The notes below the pieces were generated by a model. The model was given only the letters and a program-made list of their open reading frames with translations, had not been told where the DNA came from and made no database searches. The position numbers and the translations under genes are program-made. From Pannonibacter tanglangensis (GTDB taxonomy: Bacteria; Pseudomonadota; Alphaproteobacteria; Rhizobiales; Stappiaceae), in assembly GCF_009915685.1 (NCBI RefSeq), contig NZ_JAABLP010000002.1: a DNA stretch of 64,000 nt. One strand, given 5' to 3'. This document shows positions 18,499-27,584 of this stretch, one piece after another; positions within the stretch are counted from its first letter, which is position 1; every line of letters begins with the position of its first letter.

Positions 18499-19481
18499 AG
18501 CCGATCCTTGGAGTTCTGGCGGCAGCAGCCGTCTTCGCCGGGCTGGCCGTGGCCCCGTTCTATCTTGGCACCTATGGCATCGGCCTGATGATCGGCATGA
18601 TCGGCTATGTCACGCTGGCCAGTGCCTGGGCGCTGTTCTCGGGGCCGACACGCTTCGTGTCATTGGCAACGGTCGCGTTCTTCGGGATCGGGGCCTATAC
18701 GGTTTCGGTCTTCTACGAGAGCTTTCCGCCGCTCATGGTGCTGGGGCTGGCCGCGCTGATCGGTCTGGCCGTTGCGCTCGTCGTCGGCCTGGCCACGCTG
18801 CGTCTGGCAGGCGTCTACTTCGTCATCTTCACCTTCGGCCTGGCCGAGCTGATCCGCCAGCTCGTCACCTGGTACGAGGTCAACATCACCGGCACGCTGG
18901 GGCGCTACCTGTTCGTCTCCTATGGTCCGGAGGTGGTCTACTGGAAACTGCTGGTGCTCTGTGCCGTGACCCTCGGCATCGGCTACCTGATCCAGCGCAG
19001 CCGTCTGGGCCTTGCCCTCAAGATGATCGGCGACGACGAGGTGGTGGCCGAGCACTGCGGCCTGCCGACCGCGCGGGTGAAGCTGGCGCTCTTTGCCCTC
19101 AGCTCCGTGATCATCACGCTGGTGGGGGCGATCCAGGCCCCGCGCTGGACCTATATCGAGCCGACGATCGTGTTCAACCCGACCATCTCGTTCCTGACGC
19201 TGATCATGGCGCTTCTGGGCGGTGCGAACCGTCTCTGGGGGCCGGCCGTGGGCGCGGTGCCGCTGTTCCTGCTGTTCGAGTGGCTCTCGGCCAATTTCCC
19301 GGACCACTATTCCATCATCCTCGGCCTCCTGTTCATGGCCATCGTCTTCGTGCTGCCGCGCGGCGTGCTCGACTTCCTCGAGGGGCTGATCGCCCGGATG
19401 CGGAAGCAGCGGGCCGGTGAGGCCTCCGGCGCAGGCGCGGGGCGTGGCGCAGGCCGGCTTGCCGAAGGGGAGGCCAAGTGA
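18495..19481 (+). CDS. Branched-chain-type ABC transporter permease, LivM family
   Basis: This 328-aa membrane permease is the partner of the LivH-like protein. The ATG at 18495 sits in an ATGA overlap and opens with a hydrophobic helix. The family loop AxMIGDDEVVAEHCG is seen near residue 175-190 (KMIGDDEVVAEHCGL). The C-terminus is unusually rich in Gly and Ala (GEASGAGAGRGAGRLAEG), a short disordered tail. The stop touches the ATG of the next gene (TGATG). Confidence 0.94.
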   Translation: MKPILGVLAAAAVFAGLAVAPFYLGTYGIGLMIGMIGYVTLASAWALFSGPTRFVSLATVAFFGIGAYTVSVFYESFPPLMVLGLAALIGLAVALVVGLATLRLAGVYFVIFTFGLAELIRQLVTWYEVNITGTLGRYLFVSYGPEVVYWKLLVLCAVTLGIGYLIQRSRLGLALKMIGDDEVVAEHCGLPTARVKLALFALSSVIITLVGAIQAPRWTYIEPTIVFNPTISFLTLIMALLGGANRLWGPAVGAVPLFLLFEWLSANFPDHYSIILGLLFMAIVFVLPRGVLDFLEGLIARMRKQRAGEASGAGAGRGAGRLAEGEAK

Positions 19482-20198
19482 TGGCATTCCTTGAGATTTC
19501 CGACCTGACCAAACGCTTCGGTGGCCTGACCGCCGTCAACCACGTGTCCTTCTCGCTGACCCAGGGCGAAGTGGTCGCCCTGCTTGGGCCGAACGGCTCC
19601 GGCAAGACGACGGTGCTCAACATGATCTCCGGCCTGCTGCCGGTGTCGGGGGGCACCATCACGCTGGAGGGCAAGCGGCTGTCCGGCCTGCCGGCCCACC
19701 GCATCGCCCATGCCGGCGTGGCGCGCACGTTCCAGCTGGTGCGGGTGCTGCCGTCGCTGACAGTGTCCGACAACATCCTCGCCGCCATCCTGTTCCGCGC
19801 CGGGCACACGTCCGAGCGGGACGCCCGGATCGAGGCGGCGGCGCTGCTTGCCGAGGTGGGGCTGGAAGGCCGCGGCGGCGAGCATGCGTCCGACCTGACC
19901 TACATCGACCAGAAGCGGATGGAGCTGGCCCGCGCGCTGGCGGCCCGGCCGAAGCTGCTGCTGCTCGACGAGTGGCTGGCTGGCCTCAACCCGTCGGAGC
20001 TGCGCATCGGCATCGACCTGATTGCCCGCCTCAATGCCCGGGGCATCACCATCCTGCTGGTGGAGCATGTGATGGACGCGGTCCGGGCGCTCTGCCCGCG
20101 TGCGGTGGTGATGAATGCCGGCCGCAAGATCGCCGACGGTGCCACTGCCGATGTCCTGCGTGACCCCGAAGTGGTGCGCGCCTATCTGGGAGAGCCCC

Positions 20199-20215
<17 letters not shown>
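19481..20215 (+). CDS. Branched-chain-type ABC transporter ATP-binding protein, LivG family
   Basis: The 244-aa ATPase shows Walker A GPNGSGKTT (residues about 37-45), the LivG-type sequence ARTFQLVRVLPSLTV, a degenerate signature with DQKRMELARALA and Walker B LLLLDEWLAGL. The usual Glu-Pro after the Walker B Asp reads Glu-Trp here. The second ATPase begins inside its 3' end (17-bp overlap). An in-frame GTG one codon earlier exists; the ATG is chosen for the TGATG coupling with livM. Confidence 0.94.
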
Positions 20216-20915
<700 letters not shown>

Positions 20916-20985
20916 TATCCGGCCGGGCCCGCTGCCCGGCCGTCCCGAATTTCTGTTTCGCATGCAATGACATGAGGAAAAATCC

Positions 20986-22437
20986 ATGGATGCTCTTGGA
21001 CTTCTGATCGGCGCGGACGACACCCAGTCCTCCGACGGCCGGACCTTCGAGCGGCGCAACCCGATCACCGGCGAGGTTGCCACCCGCGTGGCTGCGGCGA
21101 CCATCGAGGATGCGCAGCTGGCCTGCGACGCCGCCGCTGCCGCCTTCCCGGCCTGGTCCCAGATGGGGCCCGGTCCGCGCCGCAAGATCCTGCTGGCGGC
21201 CGCCGACGCGCTGTCGGCGCGCGCCGACGACTTCGTGCGCGCCATGGCCGACGAGATCGGCGCCACCGAAGGCTGGGCCCGGTTCAACGTCTATCTCGCC
21301 TCCGAGATGCTGCGCGAGGCGGCGGCCCTCACGACCCAGATCGCCGGCGAGATCATCCCCTCCAACCGCCCGGGCAGCATGGCCATGGCCATGCGCCAGC
21401 CGGTCGGCGTCGTGCTCTCCATGGCGCCGTGGAACGCGCCGGTCATCCTTGGCGTCCGCTCGCTGGCCACACCGCTCGCCTGCGGCAACACCGTCGTCAT
21501 GAAGACCTCGGAAATCTGCCCCCGCACCCATCGCCTGATCATCGACGCGCTGCAGGCCGGCGGCATTCCGCATGGCGTGCTCAACGCCATTTCCAATGCG
21601 CCGGACGACGCGCCGCAGATCGTCGAGGCCCTGATCGCCCATCCGGCGGTGCGCCGCGTCAACTTCACCGGCTCGACCCGTGTCGGCCGGATCATCGCGG
21701 AAATGTGCGGCCGCAACCTCAAGCCGGCCCTGCTGGAGCTGGGTGGCAAGGCGCCATTCCTGGTGCTCGACGACGCCGATCTCGACGCCGCCGTCGATGC
21801 GGCGGCCTTCGGTGCCTACATGAACCAGGGCCAGATCTGCATGTCGACCGAACGCATCATTGTCGATGAAAAGGTCGCCGATGCCTTCATCGCCAAGCTG
21901 ACGGCCAAGGCCCGCTCGCTCAAGGCCGGCGATCCGCGCGAGGGCAAGACTCCGCTTGGCGCGGTGGTCGATGCCCATGCGGCGCGGCGCATCCAGGACC
22001 TGATCAAGGACGCCACCGCCAAGGGCGCGGTGCTGGCCGCCGGCGGCGGCGTGCAGGGCGCGGTGATGGAGGCGACGCTGCTCGACCGGGTCAATCCGAC
22101 CATGCACATCTACGGCCAGGAAAGCTTCGGCCCCGTCGCCGTGGTGGTGCGTGTCGACGGCATCGACGAGGCGGTGCGCATCGCCAATGACACGGAATAC
22201 GGCCTCTCGGCCGCCGTGTTCGGCCGTGACATCACCCGCGCCATGCAGGTCGCCCGCCGCATCGAATCCGGCATCTGCCACATCAACGGTCCGACCGTGC
22301 ATGACGAGGCGCAGATGCCCTTCGGCGGCGTCAAGGACAGCGGCTACGGCCGCTTCGGCGGCAAGGCCGGCATTGCCGAGTTCACCGAACTGCGCTGGAT
22401 CACCATCCAGGATGGTCCGATCCACTATCCGTTCTGA
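20986..22437 (+). CDS. NAD(P)-dependent aldehyde dehydrogenase, aromatic-aldehyde type
   Basis: The 483-aa enzyme oxidises an aldehyde to its acid. All catalytic residues are present: N150 (MAPWN), the general base E251 (LELGGK) and the nucleophile C285 (NQGQICMST). The sequence style (AGEIIPSNRPGS, NQGQICMST) resembles salicylaldehyde, vanillin and benzaldehyde dehydrogenases, so an aryl aldehyde substrate is likely. It lies directly after the ABC operon on the same strand. The ThDP enzyme encoded at 24230 could produce its aldehyde substrate. The precise substrate is inference. Confidence 0.9.
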   Translation: MDALGLLIGADDTQSSDGRTFERRNPITGEVATRVAAATIEDAQLACDAAAAAFPAWSQMGPGPRRKILLAAADALSARADDFVRAMADEIGATEGWARFNVYLASEMLREAAALTTQIAGEIIPSNRPGSMAMAMRQPVGVVLSMAPWNAPVILGVRSLATPLACGNTVVMKTSEICPRTHRLIIDALQAGGIPHGVLNAISNAPDDAPQIVEALIAHPAVRRVNFTGSTRVGRIIAEMCGRNLKPALLELGGKAPFLVLDDADLDAAVDAAAFGAYMNQGQICMSTERIIVDEKVADAFIAKLTAKARSLKAGDPREGKTPLGAVVDAHAARRIQDLIKDATAKGAVLAAGGGVQGAVMEATLLDRVNPTMHIYGQESFGPVAVVVRVDGIDEAVRIANDTEYGLSAAVFGRDITRAMQVARRIESGICHINGPTVHDEAQMPFGGVKDSGYGRFGGKAGIAEFTELRWITIQDGPIHYPF

Positions 22438-22502
22438 CGCCCTGGCAAAAAGGGAGGGAAGCGGAGATCCCGAGGGTGATGGCAAGCCTCTACTTCACCG
22501 AA

Positions 22503-22630
22503 GTCATCCCGGCCAAGCGGAGCGCCGAGCCGGGAGCGGAAGGTCGAGGCCTCCATGTGTCAATGCGTTCACCCCGGAGAGACGTTGGCTCTCCGGTCCC
22601 GGAACTCCGCTTCGCTGGGTCCGGGATGAC
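22503..22630. repeat. Intergenic palindromic repeat element
   Basis: The 344-bp gap between the aldehyde dehydrogenase and SDR genes holds a 128-bp imperfect palindrome. The ends are GTCATCCCGG (22503) and CCGGGATGAC (22621), and both flanks carry AGCGGAG / CTCCGCT just inside. A second perfect hairpin, CCGGAGAG...CTCTCCGG, lies in the middle (22574-22596). The pattern resembles the mobile intergenic palindromes common in Hyphomicrobiales. No convincing gene is present in this gap. Confidence 0.6.
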
Positions 22631-22781
22631 CATGGAGCGATTGTCTGCAGCCCGGGCCTCTCCGCTCCTCGTCCCCTCGTGAGGTGGGGGCGGGGAGCCT
22701 GAAGTCCGGTTTGCATCAAACCCCGCTCCCCCATCCCCACCCTCAGATCCCAACTGCTGCACCATCCCGGGAGAGCAAGAC

Positions 22782-23537
22782 ATGAAACTGAAGCAGAAGA
22801 CCGCCGTCATCACCGGTGGCGCCGGCAGTCTGGGACTTGCGACGGCGCGGCTGTTCCTGCGCGAGGGGGCCCGGGTGGTGCTTGTCGACCTCGCGGCGGC
22901 GGCACTGGATCAGGCCCGGCAGGCCTTGCCGGATGGCGACGTGCTGTTCGTGCAGGCCGATGTCGGGTCGGAGGAGGGGGCCCGCTCCTATGTCGAGGCT
23001 GCAGTGGCAGCCTTTGGCCCCATCGACATCTTCTTTTCCAACGCGGGCAATTTCGGTGAGGTGCGCCCGATTGCCGATTACTCGCTCGAGGTCTTCGAGG
23101 CCGTGCAGCGGGTGCATGTGAGCGGGGCCTTCCTGGCTGCCAAGCACGCCACGCCAAGGATGCGCGATGGCGGCAGCTTCATCATCACCTCGTCGGTGGC
23201 CGCGACCCGGGGCGACCCGGGCGTCTATGCCTACATCACCGCAAAGCATGCCCAGACCGGACTGATGCGCTGTCTGGCCAAGGAACTGGCACCGCGCCGG
23301 ATCCGGGTCAACACGCTCCATCCCGGGCCGCTCGAAAACGGCTTCCAGCATGCGGTCGAGGCCGGGATCAGCCGGGAACTGGGGATCGACGGCACCGCGA
23401 TGTTCAATTCGATGATCCCTCTTGGACGCCACGGGCTTCCGGAAGAGGTGGCCCGCTCGGTGCTCTATCTCGCCAGCGACGACAGCAGCTTCACCACAGG
23501 CTCGATGCTGATGGTGGACGGGGGCATGAGCGTCTAG
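22782..23537 (+). CDS. Short-chain dehydrogenase/reductase (SDR)
   Basis: This 251-aa classical SDR has the nucleotide-binding TGGAGSLG (residues 11-18), SNAG at 86-89, catalytic S138, Y151 and K155 (YITAK), and the usual PLGRHGLPEEVA and GSMLMVDGGMSV ending. It would interconvert an alcohol and a ketone using NAD(P). It follows the aldehyde dehydrogenase by about 340 bp and ends just before a bidirectional hairpin. In this neighbourhood it might oxidise an aryl carbinol to the ketone, but no specific substrate can be read. Confidence 0.9.
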   Translation: MKLKQKTAVITGGAGSLGLATARLFLREGARVVLVDLAAAALDQARQALPDGDVLFVQADVGSEEGARSYVEAAVAAFGPIDIFFSNAGNFGEVRPIADYSLEVFEAVQRVHVSGAFLAAKHATPRMRDGGSFIITSSVAATRGDPGVYAYITAKHAQTGLMRCLAKELAPRRIRVNTLHPGPLENGFQHAVEAGISRELGIDGTAMFNSMIPLGRHGLPEEVARSVLYLASDDSSFTTGSMLMVDGGMSV

Positions 23538-23572
23538 GGACGCATCAGCGCGGACCTTGCAAGGGATGGGCA

Positions 23573-23600
23573 GGGCCGGCGGAGCGTCCGCCGGCCCTTT
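23573..23600. terminator. Bidirectional terminator between SDR and cupin genes
   Basis: GGGCCGGCGGA-GCG-TCCGCCGGCCC is a perfect 11-bp stem with a 3-base loop followed by TTT on the plus strand. It sits between two convergent genes and would stop transcription from both sides. The T run is short, so efficiency is uncertain. Confidence 0.65.
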
Positions 23601-23603
23601 CCG

Positions 23604-24143
23604 TCAGCGGAACAGCGTGTCGACATAGCCCGAGCCGAGGCCGACCTTCTCGTAATGGGCGCGGCACAGGCTGATGTACTTGTGCACGTCGAAATAGCCG
23701 TCCGGGTTGCCGTCCTCGTCCAGCCAGATCAGCGGGCCGGTGACCTGGAAGAACACCTTCATCGGATCCGGATGCTCGTAGGCCACCAGCGTATGGCCTT
23801 CGCCCGGCGTCTCGTAGACGAAGTCGCCCGCGGTCGCCGTCCAGTCGTGCTCGAGATAGCCCCACTTTCCGGAGATGGTGTAGGCGAAGACCTCATGCGG
23901 ATGGTAATGCCGGTTCACGAGGCCCGGTCCCTTGGCCATCAGGATGTCGCACCACTTGTTCTGGGTCGGCGAGATCCAGAGCGGGCGGGAGAACACCGTC
24001 TCGGTGAAGGGAACATAGTAGCGCTCGTCCTCGGTCGCCGCGTTGGCGATGTAGACTTCCGGCAGGGCATCCGGCTGGAACACGGTGGTGATGGGCTTCA
24101 GGGTCTTCCAGAATTCCGACTTCGGGGCCTCGGGCATTGTCAT
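23604..24143 (-). CDS. Cupin dioxygenase of the 2,4'-dihydroxyacetophenone dioxygenase family
   Basis: The 179-aa single-domain cupin carries H79-Y-H81-P-H83-E84 and a later H117 (GEGHTL), the non-haem iron site of the fold. HYHPHEVFAYTISGKW and the GYLEHDW that follows are the signature of the 2,4'-dihydroxyacetophenone dioxygenase family. Those enzymes cleave the C-C bond between the ketone and the hydroxymethyl carbon, giving 4-hydroxybenzoate and formate. Here the substrate may differ. The gene is 86 bp upstream of the stop of nothing else on its strand except the ThDP gene, which ends at 24230, so it is probably co-transcribed after it. Confidence 0.8.
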   Translation of the reverse strand: MTMPEAPKSEFWKTLKPITTVFQPDALPEVYIANAATEDERYYVPFTETVFSRPLWISPTQNKWCDILMAKGPGLVNRHYHPHEVFAYTISGKWGYLEHDWTATAGDFVYETPGEGHTLVAYEHPDPMKVFFQVTGPLIWLDEDGNPDGYFDVHKYISLCRAHYEKVGLGSGYVDTLFR

Positions 24144-24229
24144 CCTCTCCTTGGCGTTTTCGCGTTTTCACTTCGCAGGCCCTTTTCTGTCATGGCCTTG
24201 CGGAGCATTCCTGTGATCTGAAATGAAGT

Positions 24230-26161
24230 TCAGGGGCGCACCCGCACATCCAGCAGCGCCAGGCGTCCGGTCCGGTCGATCTGCGCCAGTGCCTCTGCCA
24301 GCGCAGGCGCGAGGTCATCGGCGTGCTCGACCTTGCGGGCAAAGGCACGGCTGGCCCGGGCCACGTCCGTGAAGTCCGGAACGGGGGAAAGCTGGGTCAG
24401 CGGCATCCGGTTGGAGCGCGCGGCATGGCCTTGCGGATAGAGGCTCAGCACCGACTGGCGCACGGCGCCCCACTCGGCGTTGTTGACGATCAGCACCAGG
24501 ATCGGCAGCTCGAGCGCCTCGGCGATCTGGTGACAGGCGACCGGGTTGGAAAAGATGTAGGAGCCGTCGCCCATGGTGGCGACCACGGTGCGGGCGCGGT
24601 TGCCGAGCTTCATGCCGAGCGCGGCCGGGAAGCTCCAGCCGAGGCCGCCGGAATGGGGCTCCTGATACCACGCCTTCGGTCCGTCGAGGCTCATGGGGGC
24701 AAGCGGACAGCCGAGTTCGGACAGGACGGCCGCGTCCCGGTTCCCAAGCGCCTGCGACAGCGTCAGGCTGACGAACTCCTTGGTCATCGGATCGGTGCCG
24801 CCGGCGGCGGCGCGCGCCAGCACGCTGCGGCGACCTTCGGCGTTCCGGCGGCTCCAGCGCTGATGCCGCTCCGCGGCACGGGTGCGGTGGCTGTCCCGGT
24901 GCGGTGCCAGATGCGTTTCCAGCGCCAGCAGCCCGGGCTCGACATCACAGGCCAGCGCGAGGTCGCAGGGGAAGTTGCGGACGGGGAAGCGGCTGTAGAG
25001 CGGGTCCTGCCCCAGATGGATCACCCGCGTGCCCGGGTTCAGCCTGTGCACGTCAGGTGACCAGGGGGCGAGGCTGTCAAGGACGAGAACCACATCCGCT
25101 TCCGCCAGCAGCGGTGCAGGATCGGCGCCGGCGGCCATCGGGTGATCGAGCGGCAGGGCGAGACGCACGGCCCAGTACTGGCAGACCGGGATGCCCCAGG
25201 CGGACGCGAGGCGTTCGAGGGCGGCGTAGCCCCCGGCGCCGCCGGTGCCGCGCTGCGCGAAGATCACCGGCTGGCGCGCTTCGGCGATCAGGCGGGCGGC
25301 CTCGGCGAAGGAGGGGGTGTCGATGCCGGCGACGGGCGCGCGCATCAGCGCCGGCGCGTCCAGACCCTCGCGCGGACAGGGCTCGCACAGGATCTCGCGC
25401 GGCAGGCTGATGTAGACGGGCCCGCGCGGCGCCGTTTCCGCGATCGCCTTGGCCCGGTCGACGATCTCCGTCACCTGTTCGGGGAACCTCAGCTCGTAGT
25501 CCCACTTGCAGGCCTCGCGCACGAGCGCTGTCTGGTCATGCATCTCCTGGCCCCAGCCGATCGGGACGGTGCGCGCGCCGAAGCGGCCCTTTTCCGTGGT
25601 GGGGGTCCGGCCGGAGAACAGCAGCACCGGGATGTGCTCGGCGGCGGCGTTGATCGCGCCGATGGCGCAATTGGCAAGGCCCACATTGGTGTGGGCCATG
25701 ACGGCCTGCGTGCGGCCTGTGGCCAGATAGTAGCCATGCGCCATCGCCATGGCGGCGGCTTCGTGCGGGATGACGATGCCCTGCGGCAGGTCCAGGTCCT
25801 TGGCCTCCGCTTCGGCCAGCCCCTCGATGATTGGCGGGAAGTCCGTGCCGGAATTGGCAAAGATGTAGTCGACCCCGAGCGCCTTCATGCGCACGAGCAG
25901 GGCCCCGCCGGCGGTGATCTGCGCCGCCGGATCGGCAGCAGCCTGATCGGTACCGGCCTGATCGGCGCTGGCCTGATCGGCGCTGGCCTGATCGGCGCTG
26001 GCGTGATCGGCTGCAGGCCGCGCGTTGTCGGTCTGACCCGCCTGTCCCGGGCGTGCTGCGGCCCGTGCCGCAGAATCCTGACCTGCACTGCCCTGACCCC
26101 CACTGCCCTGACCTGTGCTGCCCCGACCTGTCCTGCCCTTCCCGTCTCCCGTCAGATCCAT
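24230..26161 (-). CDS. ThDP-dependent decarboxylase/lyase (acetolactate synthase-like fold) with repeat-built N-terminal extension
   Basis: Residues about 80-643 form a complete three-domain ThDP enzyme: the activating glutamate E134 (PHEAAAMAMAHGYYL), a central domain, and the ThDP/Mg motif GDGSY...NN in the last domain. Benzoylformate decarboxylase, benzaldehyde lyase and acetolactate synthase share this fold. With the cupin and aryl-aldehyde dehydrogenase nearby, a decarboxylase or lyase releasing an aldehyde is the best guess. Residues 1-80 are low complexity and made from two 15-bp tandem repeats (Ala-Asp-Gln-rich and Gly-Gln-Ser-rich). The ATG at 26161 is the only ATG before residue 92, which lies inside the fold, so the extension is probably translated. 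Confidence 0.87.
   Translation of the reverse strand: MDLTGDGKGRTGRGSTGQGSGGQGSAGQDSAARAAARPGQAGQTDNARPAADHASADQASADQASADQAGTDQAAADPAAQITAGGALLVRMKALGVDYIFANSGTDFPPIIEGLAEAEAKDLDLPQGIVIPHEAAAMAMAHGYYLATGRTQAVMAHTNVGLANCAIGAINAAAEHIPVLLFSGRTPTTEKGRFGARTVPIGWGQEMHDQTALVREACKWDYELRFPEQVTEIVDRAKAIAETAPRGPVYISLPREILCEPCPREGLDAPALMRAPVAGIDTPSFAEAARLIAEARQPVIFAQRGTGGAGGYAALERLASAWGIPVCQYWAVRLALPLDHPMAAGADPAPLLAEADVVLVLDSLAPWSPDVHRLNPGTRVIHLGQDPLYSRFPVRNFPCDLALACDVEPGLLALETHLAPHRDSHRTRAAERHQRWSRRNAEGRRSVLARAAAGGTDPMTKEFVSLTLSQALGNRDAAVLSELGCPLAPMSLDGPKAWYQEPHSGGLGWSFPAALGMKLGNRARTVVATMGDGSYIFSNPVACHQIAEALELPILVLIVNNAEWGAVRQSVLSLYPQGHAARSNRMPLTQLSPVPDFTDVARASRAFARKVEHADDLAPALAEALAQIDRTGRLALLDVRVRP
25943..26002. 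repeat. 15-bp minisatellite, 4 units, inside the ThDP enzyme gene
   Basis: Four successive units of CCTGATCGGCGCTGG (the first differs at a few bases) are read on the minus strand as Ala-Asp-Gln-Ala-Ser type pentapeptides. A further degenerate unit follows. The period is exactly five codons, so changes in copy number keep the frame. Confidence 0.9.
26077..26136. repeat. Second 15-bp minisatellite, 4 units, at the start of the ThDP enzyme gene
   Basis: Four units of the pattern CCTGACCTGCACTGC run from 26077 to 26136 and encode Gly-Gln-Gly-Ser-type pentapeptides in the first 30 residues of the protein. The unit sequence differs from the array at 25943 although the period is the same. Confidence 0.85.
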
Positions 26162-26197
26162 TGCCGTCCCGCCCGTTTCTGCCTGTTGTCAGCGTCT

Positions 26198-26216
26198 TAT
26201 TTCTATATTAGAAATA
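26198..26216. promoter_or_regulatory. Perfect palindromic operator between ThDP enzyme and IclR genes
   Basis: TATTTCTA-TAT-TAGAAATA is a perfect inverted repeat with 8-base arms, in an AT-rich island within a GC-rich region. It is 37 bp upstream of the ThDP gene start and 76 bp upstream of the divergent IclR gene, a normal place for an operator controlling both. Binding by the adjacent IclR protein is inferred. Confidence 0.6.
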
Positions 26217-26291
26217 CCTATATCTATTATTGAACAGAGTCGCCGGGGCGTCAATCGCGACCCGGTCTGGCTGCGTCATGGGGCAGGTCGG

Positions 26292-27131
26292 ATGGCACCT
26301 CAGATCAATGGTTCGGTGGTCAAGGCTTTCGAGATCCTCCACCTGTTCTCACCCGAGCGGCCGGTGATCACGGCGGCAGATCTGGCCCGCGATCTCGACC
26401 TCAACGCCGTGACGGCGCACCGGTTCCTGCGCACGCTCGAGCAGGTGGGAGCGGTCGTGGCCGAAAGCCGGGGGCATTATCGTCTGAGCTTCGTCTTTGC
26501 GGATCTGGGGGACCGGGTGCGCGATGGCCAGATGATCGCCCGCCTGGCACAGCCGCACCTCAATCAGCTGACCGACACGCTCGGCGAAGGGGCCATGGCC
26601 ACGGGTTTCAACGGCGTGAAGGTGGTCTGCATCGCCCGTGCCGTGCCGCGGCGGGCGCTGGCGGTGGAGGTGCGCGTGGGGTCGGAGCTGGAGGCCTGGT
26701 GCACGGCGCATGGCAAGCTCTGGCTCGCCCATCTGCCGCCGGCCGATCTCGACCGCTACTGTGCCGCGATCCAGCGCCAGCGCTTCACGGCCGCCACGCT
26801 CACCGACGAGACGCGGCTGCGCGCGGAGCTCGCAGCAATCCGCGAACGCGGCCATGCCGTCAACCGCGGCGAGCGGGAGGAGGGGCTTTTTGCCATGGCG
26901 GTGCCGGTGCGCAGCCGCACCGGGCGCATGGTCACGGGCTTGTCCCTGTTCGGGCCGTCATCGCGCCTCGGCGGGGCGCAGGAGATGATCCTGGAGGCGC
27001 TGCGGCGTGCTGCGCGCCGTCTCGAGGCCGAGCTCTACGGCGATCCCGTTCCGGCTACCGCGGCGATGGCCGAGCGCACGGCGCTGCGGCGCTCCGCCGC
27101 CGCCGGCTCCGCCGAGGACGTCACCGCCTAG
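26292..27131 (+). CDS. IclR-family transcriptional regulator
   Basis: The 279-aa protein has an N-terminal winged helix (residues 5-65; VVKAFEILHLFSPERPVI then LDLNAVTAHRFLRTLEQVG) and the IclR effector domain with AWCTAHGKLWLA and VNRGEREEGLFAMAVPV. The ATG at 26292 gives the standard length; the frame is open upstream to 26115 but that part overlaps the operator. It is divergent from the ThDP enzyme gene and probably controls the ThDP-cupin operon. The ligand is unknown. Its stop overlaps the convergent small gene by 4 bp. Confidence 0.91.
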   Translation: MAPQINGSVVKAFEILHLFSPERPVITAADLARDLDLNAVTAHRFLRTLEQVGAVVAESRGHYRLSFVFADLGDRVRDGQMIARLAQPHLNQLTDTLGEGAMATGFNGVKVVCIARAVPRRALAVEVRVGSELEAWCTAHGKLWLAHLPPADLDRYCAAIQRQRFTAATLTDETRLRAELAAIRERGHAVNRGEREEGLFAMAVPVRSRTGRMVTGLSLFGPSSRLGGAQEMILEALRRAARRLEAELYGDPVPATAAMAERTALRRSAAAGSAEDVTA

Positions 27132-27460
27132 TCGTCGAACATCCGGTGCAGGCGGTTGCGCTCGAACAGCGGTTCGGAACAGCGGAAGCCGACCTGGCAC
27201 TGGTTGGTGTCCCGGGTCTGCTGATAGGCGGGCACGGCTTCTTCCCAGCTGTCGCAATAGGCCCGGCTCGTCACGAACCGGTCATAGGTGTTGCGACCGG
27301 TGGTGAAGACGACGGCGCCGTTGCGGGCCAGGGTCTGCTGGGCCTGCTGGCAGGTCATCTGGCGCAGGTCCGGTCGCGCCTCGGCGGCGGTGACAAGCGC
27401 TGCGGCAACGAGCAGCGCGGCAGAGGACCGGATCAACAGGGCGGGGGCCAACGCGGACAT
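27128..27460 (-). CDS. Small secreted protein, function unknown
   Basis: The 110-aa product begins at 27460 with a signal peptide (MSALAPALLIRSSAALLVAAALVTAAEA, cleaved after about residue 28). The mature part of about 80 residues has four cysteines: MTCQQAQ, AYCDSW and two in the C-terminal NQCQVGFRCSEP, suggesting two disulfides in the periplasm. Similar small exported proteins with the TCQQAQQTLARNGAVVF theme are widespread in Hyphomicrobiales but have no role that I know. It overlaps the iclR stop convergently. Confidence 0.75.
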   Translation of the reverse strand: MSALAPALLIRSSAALLVAAALVTAAEARPDLRQMTCQQAQQTLARNGAVVFTTGRNTYDRFVTSRAYCDSWEEAVPAYQQTRDTNQCQVGFRCSEPLFERNRLHRMFDD

Positions 27461-27584
27461 GATGCTTCCTGAGGCTGAGGGGCTTCCGGACGGAGCCGGA
27501 CCAGGTGCGGGGGCTGCCTCGTGCAGGCCCGCACGCAACGGCTAACTTAGAACGGCAGGGTGACGCTTTGAAGGGGCGAGCCGT

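Noticed and set aside
22476..22682. A 68-codon ORF in the gap after the aldehyde dehydrogenase
   Set aside because: It lies within the palindromic element; its translation is just the repeat sequence read in one frame, not a protein.
25943..26136. The tandem arrays as a CRISPR
   Set aside because: The units are 15 bp with no spacers and are in-frame coding sequence; no cas gene is present.
24230..26161. ThDP protein as the housekeeping acetolactate synthase
   Set aside because: No small regulatory subunit gene adjoins it and its neighbours are catabolic; nevertheless the fold alone does not exclude it.
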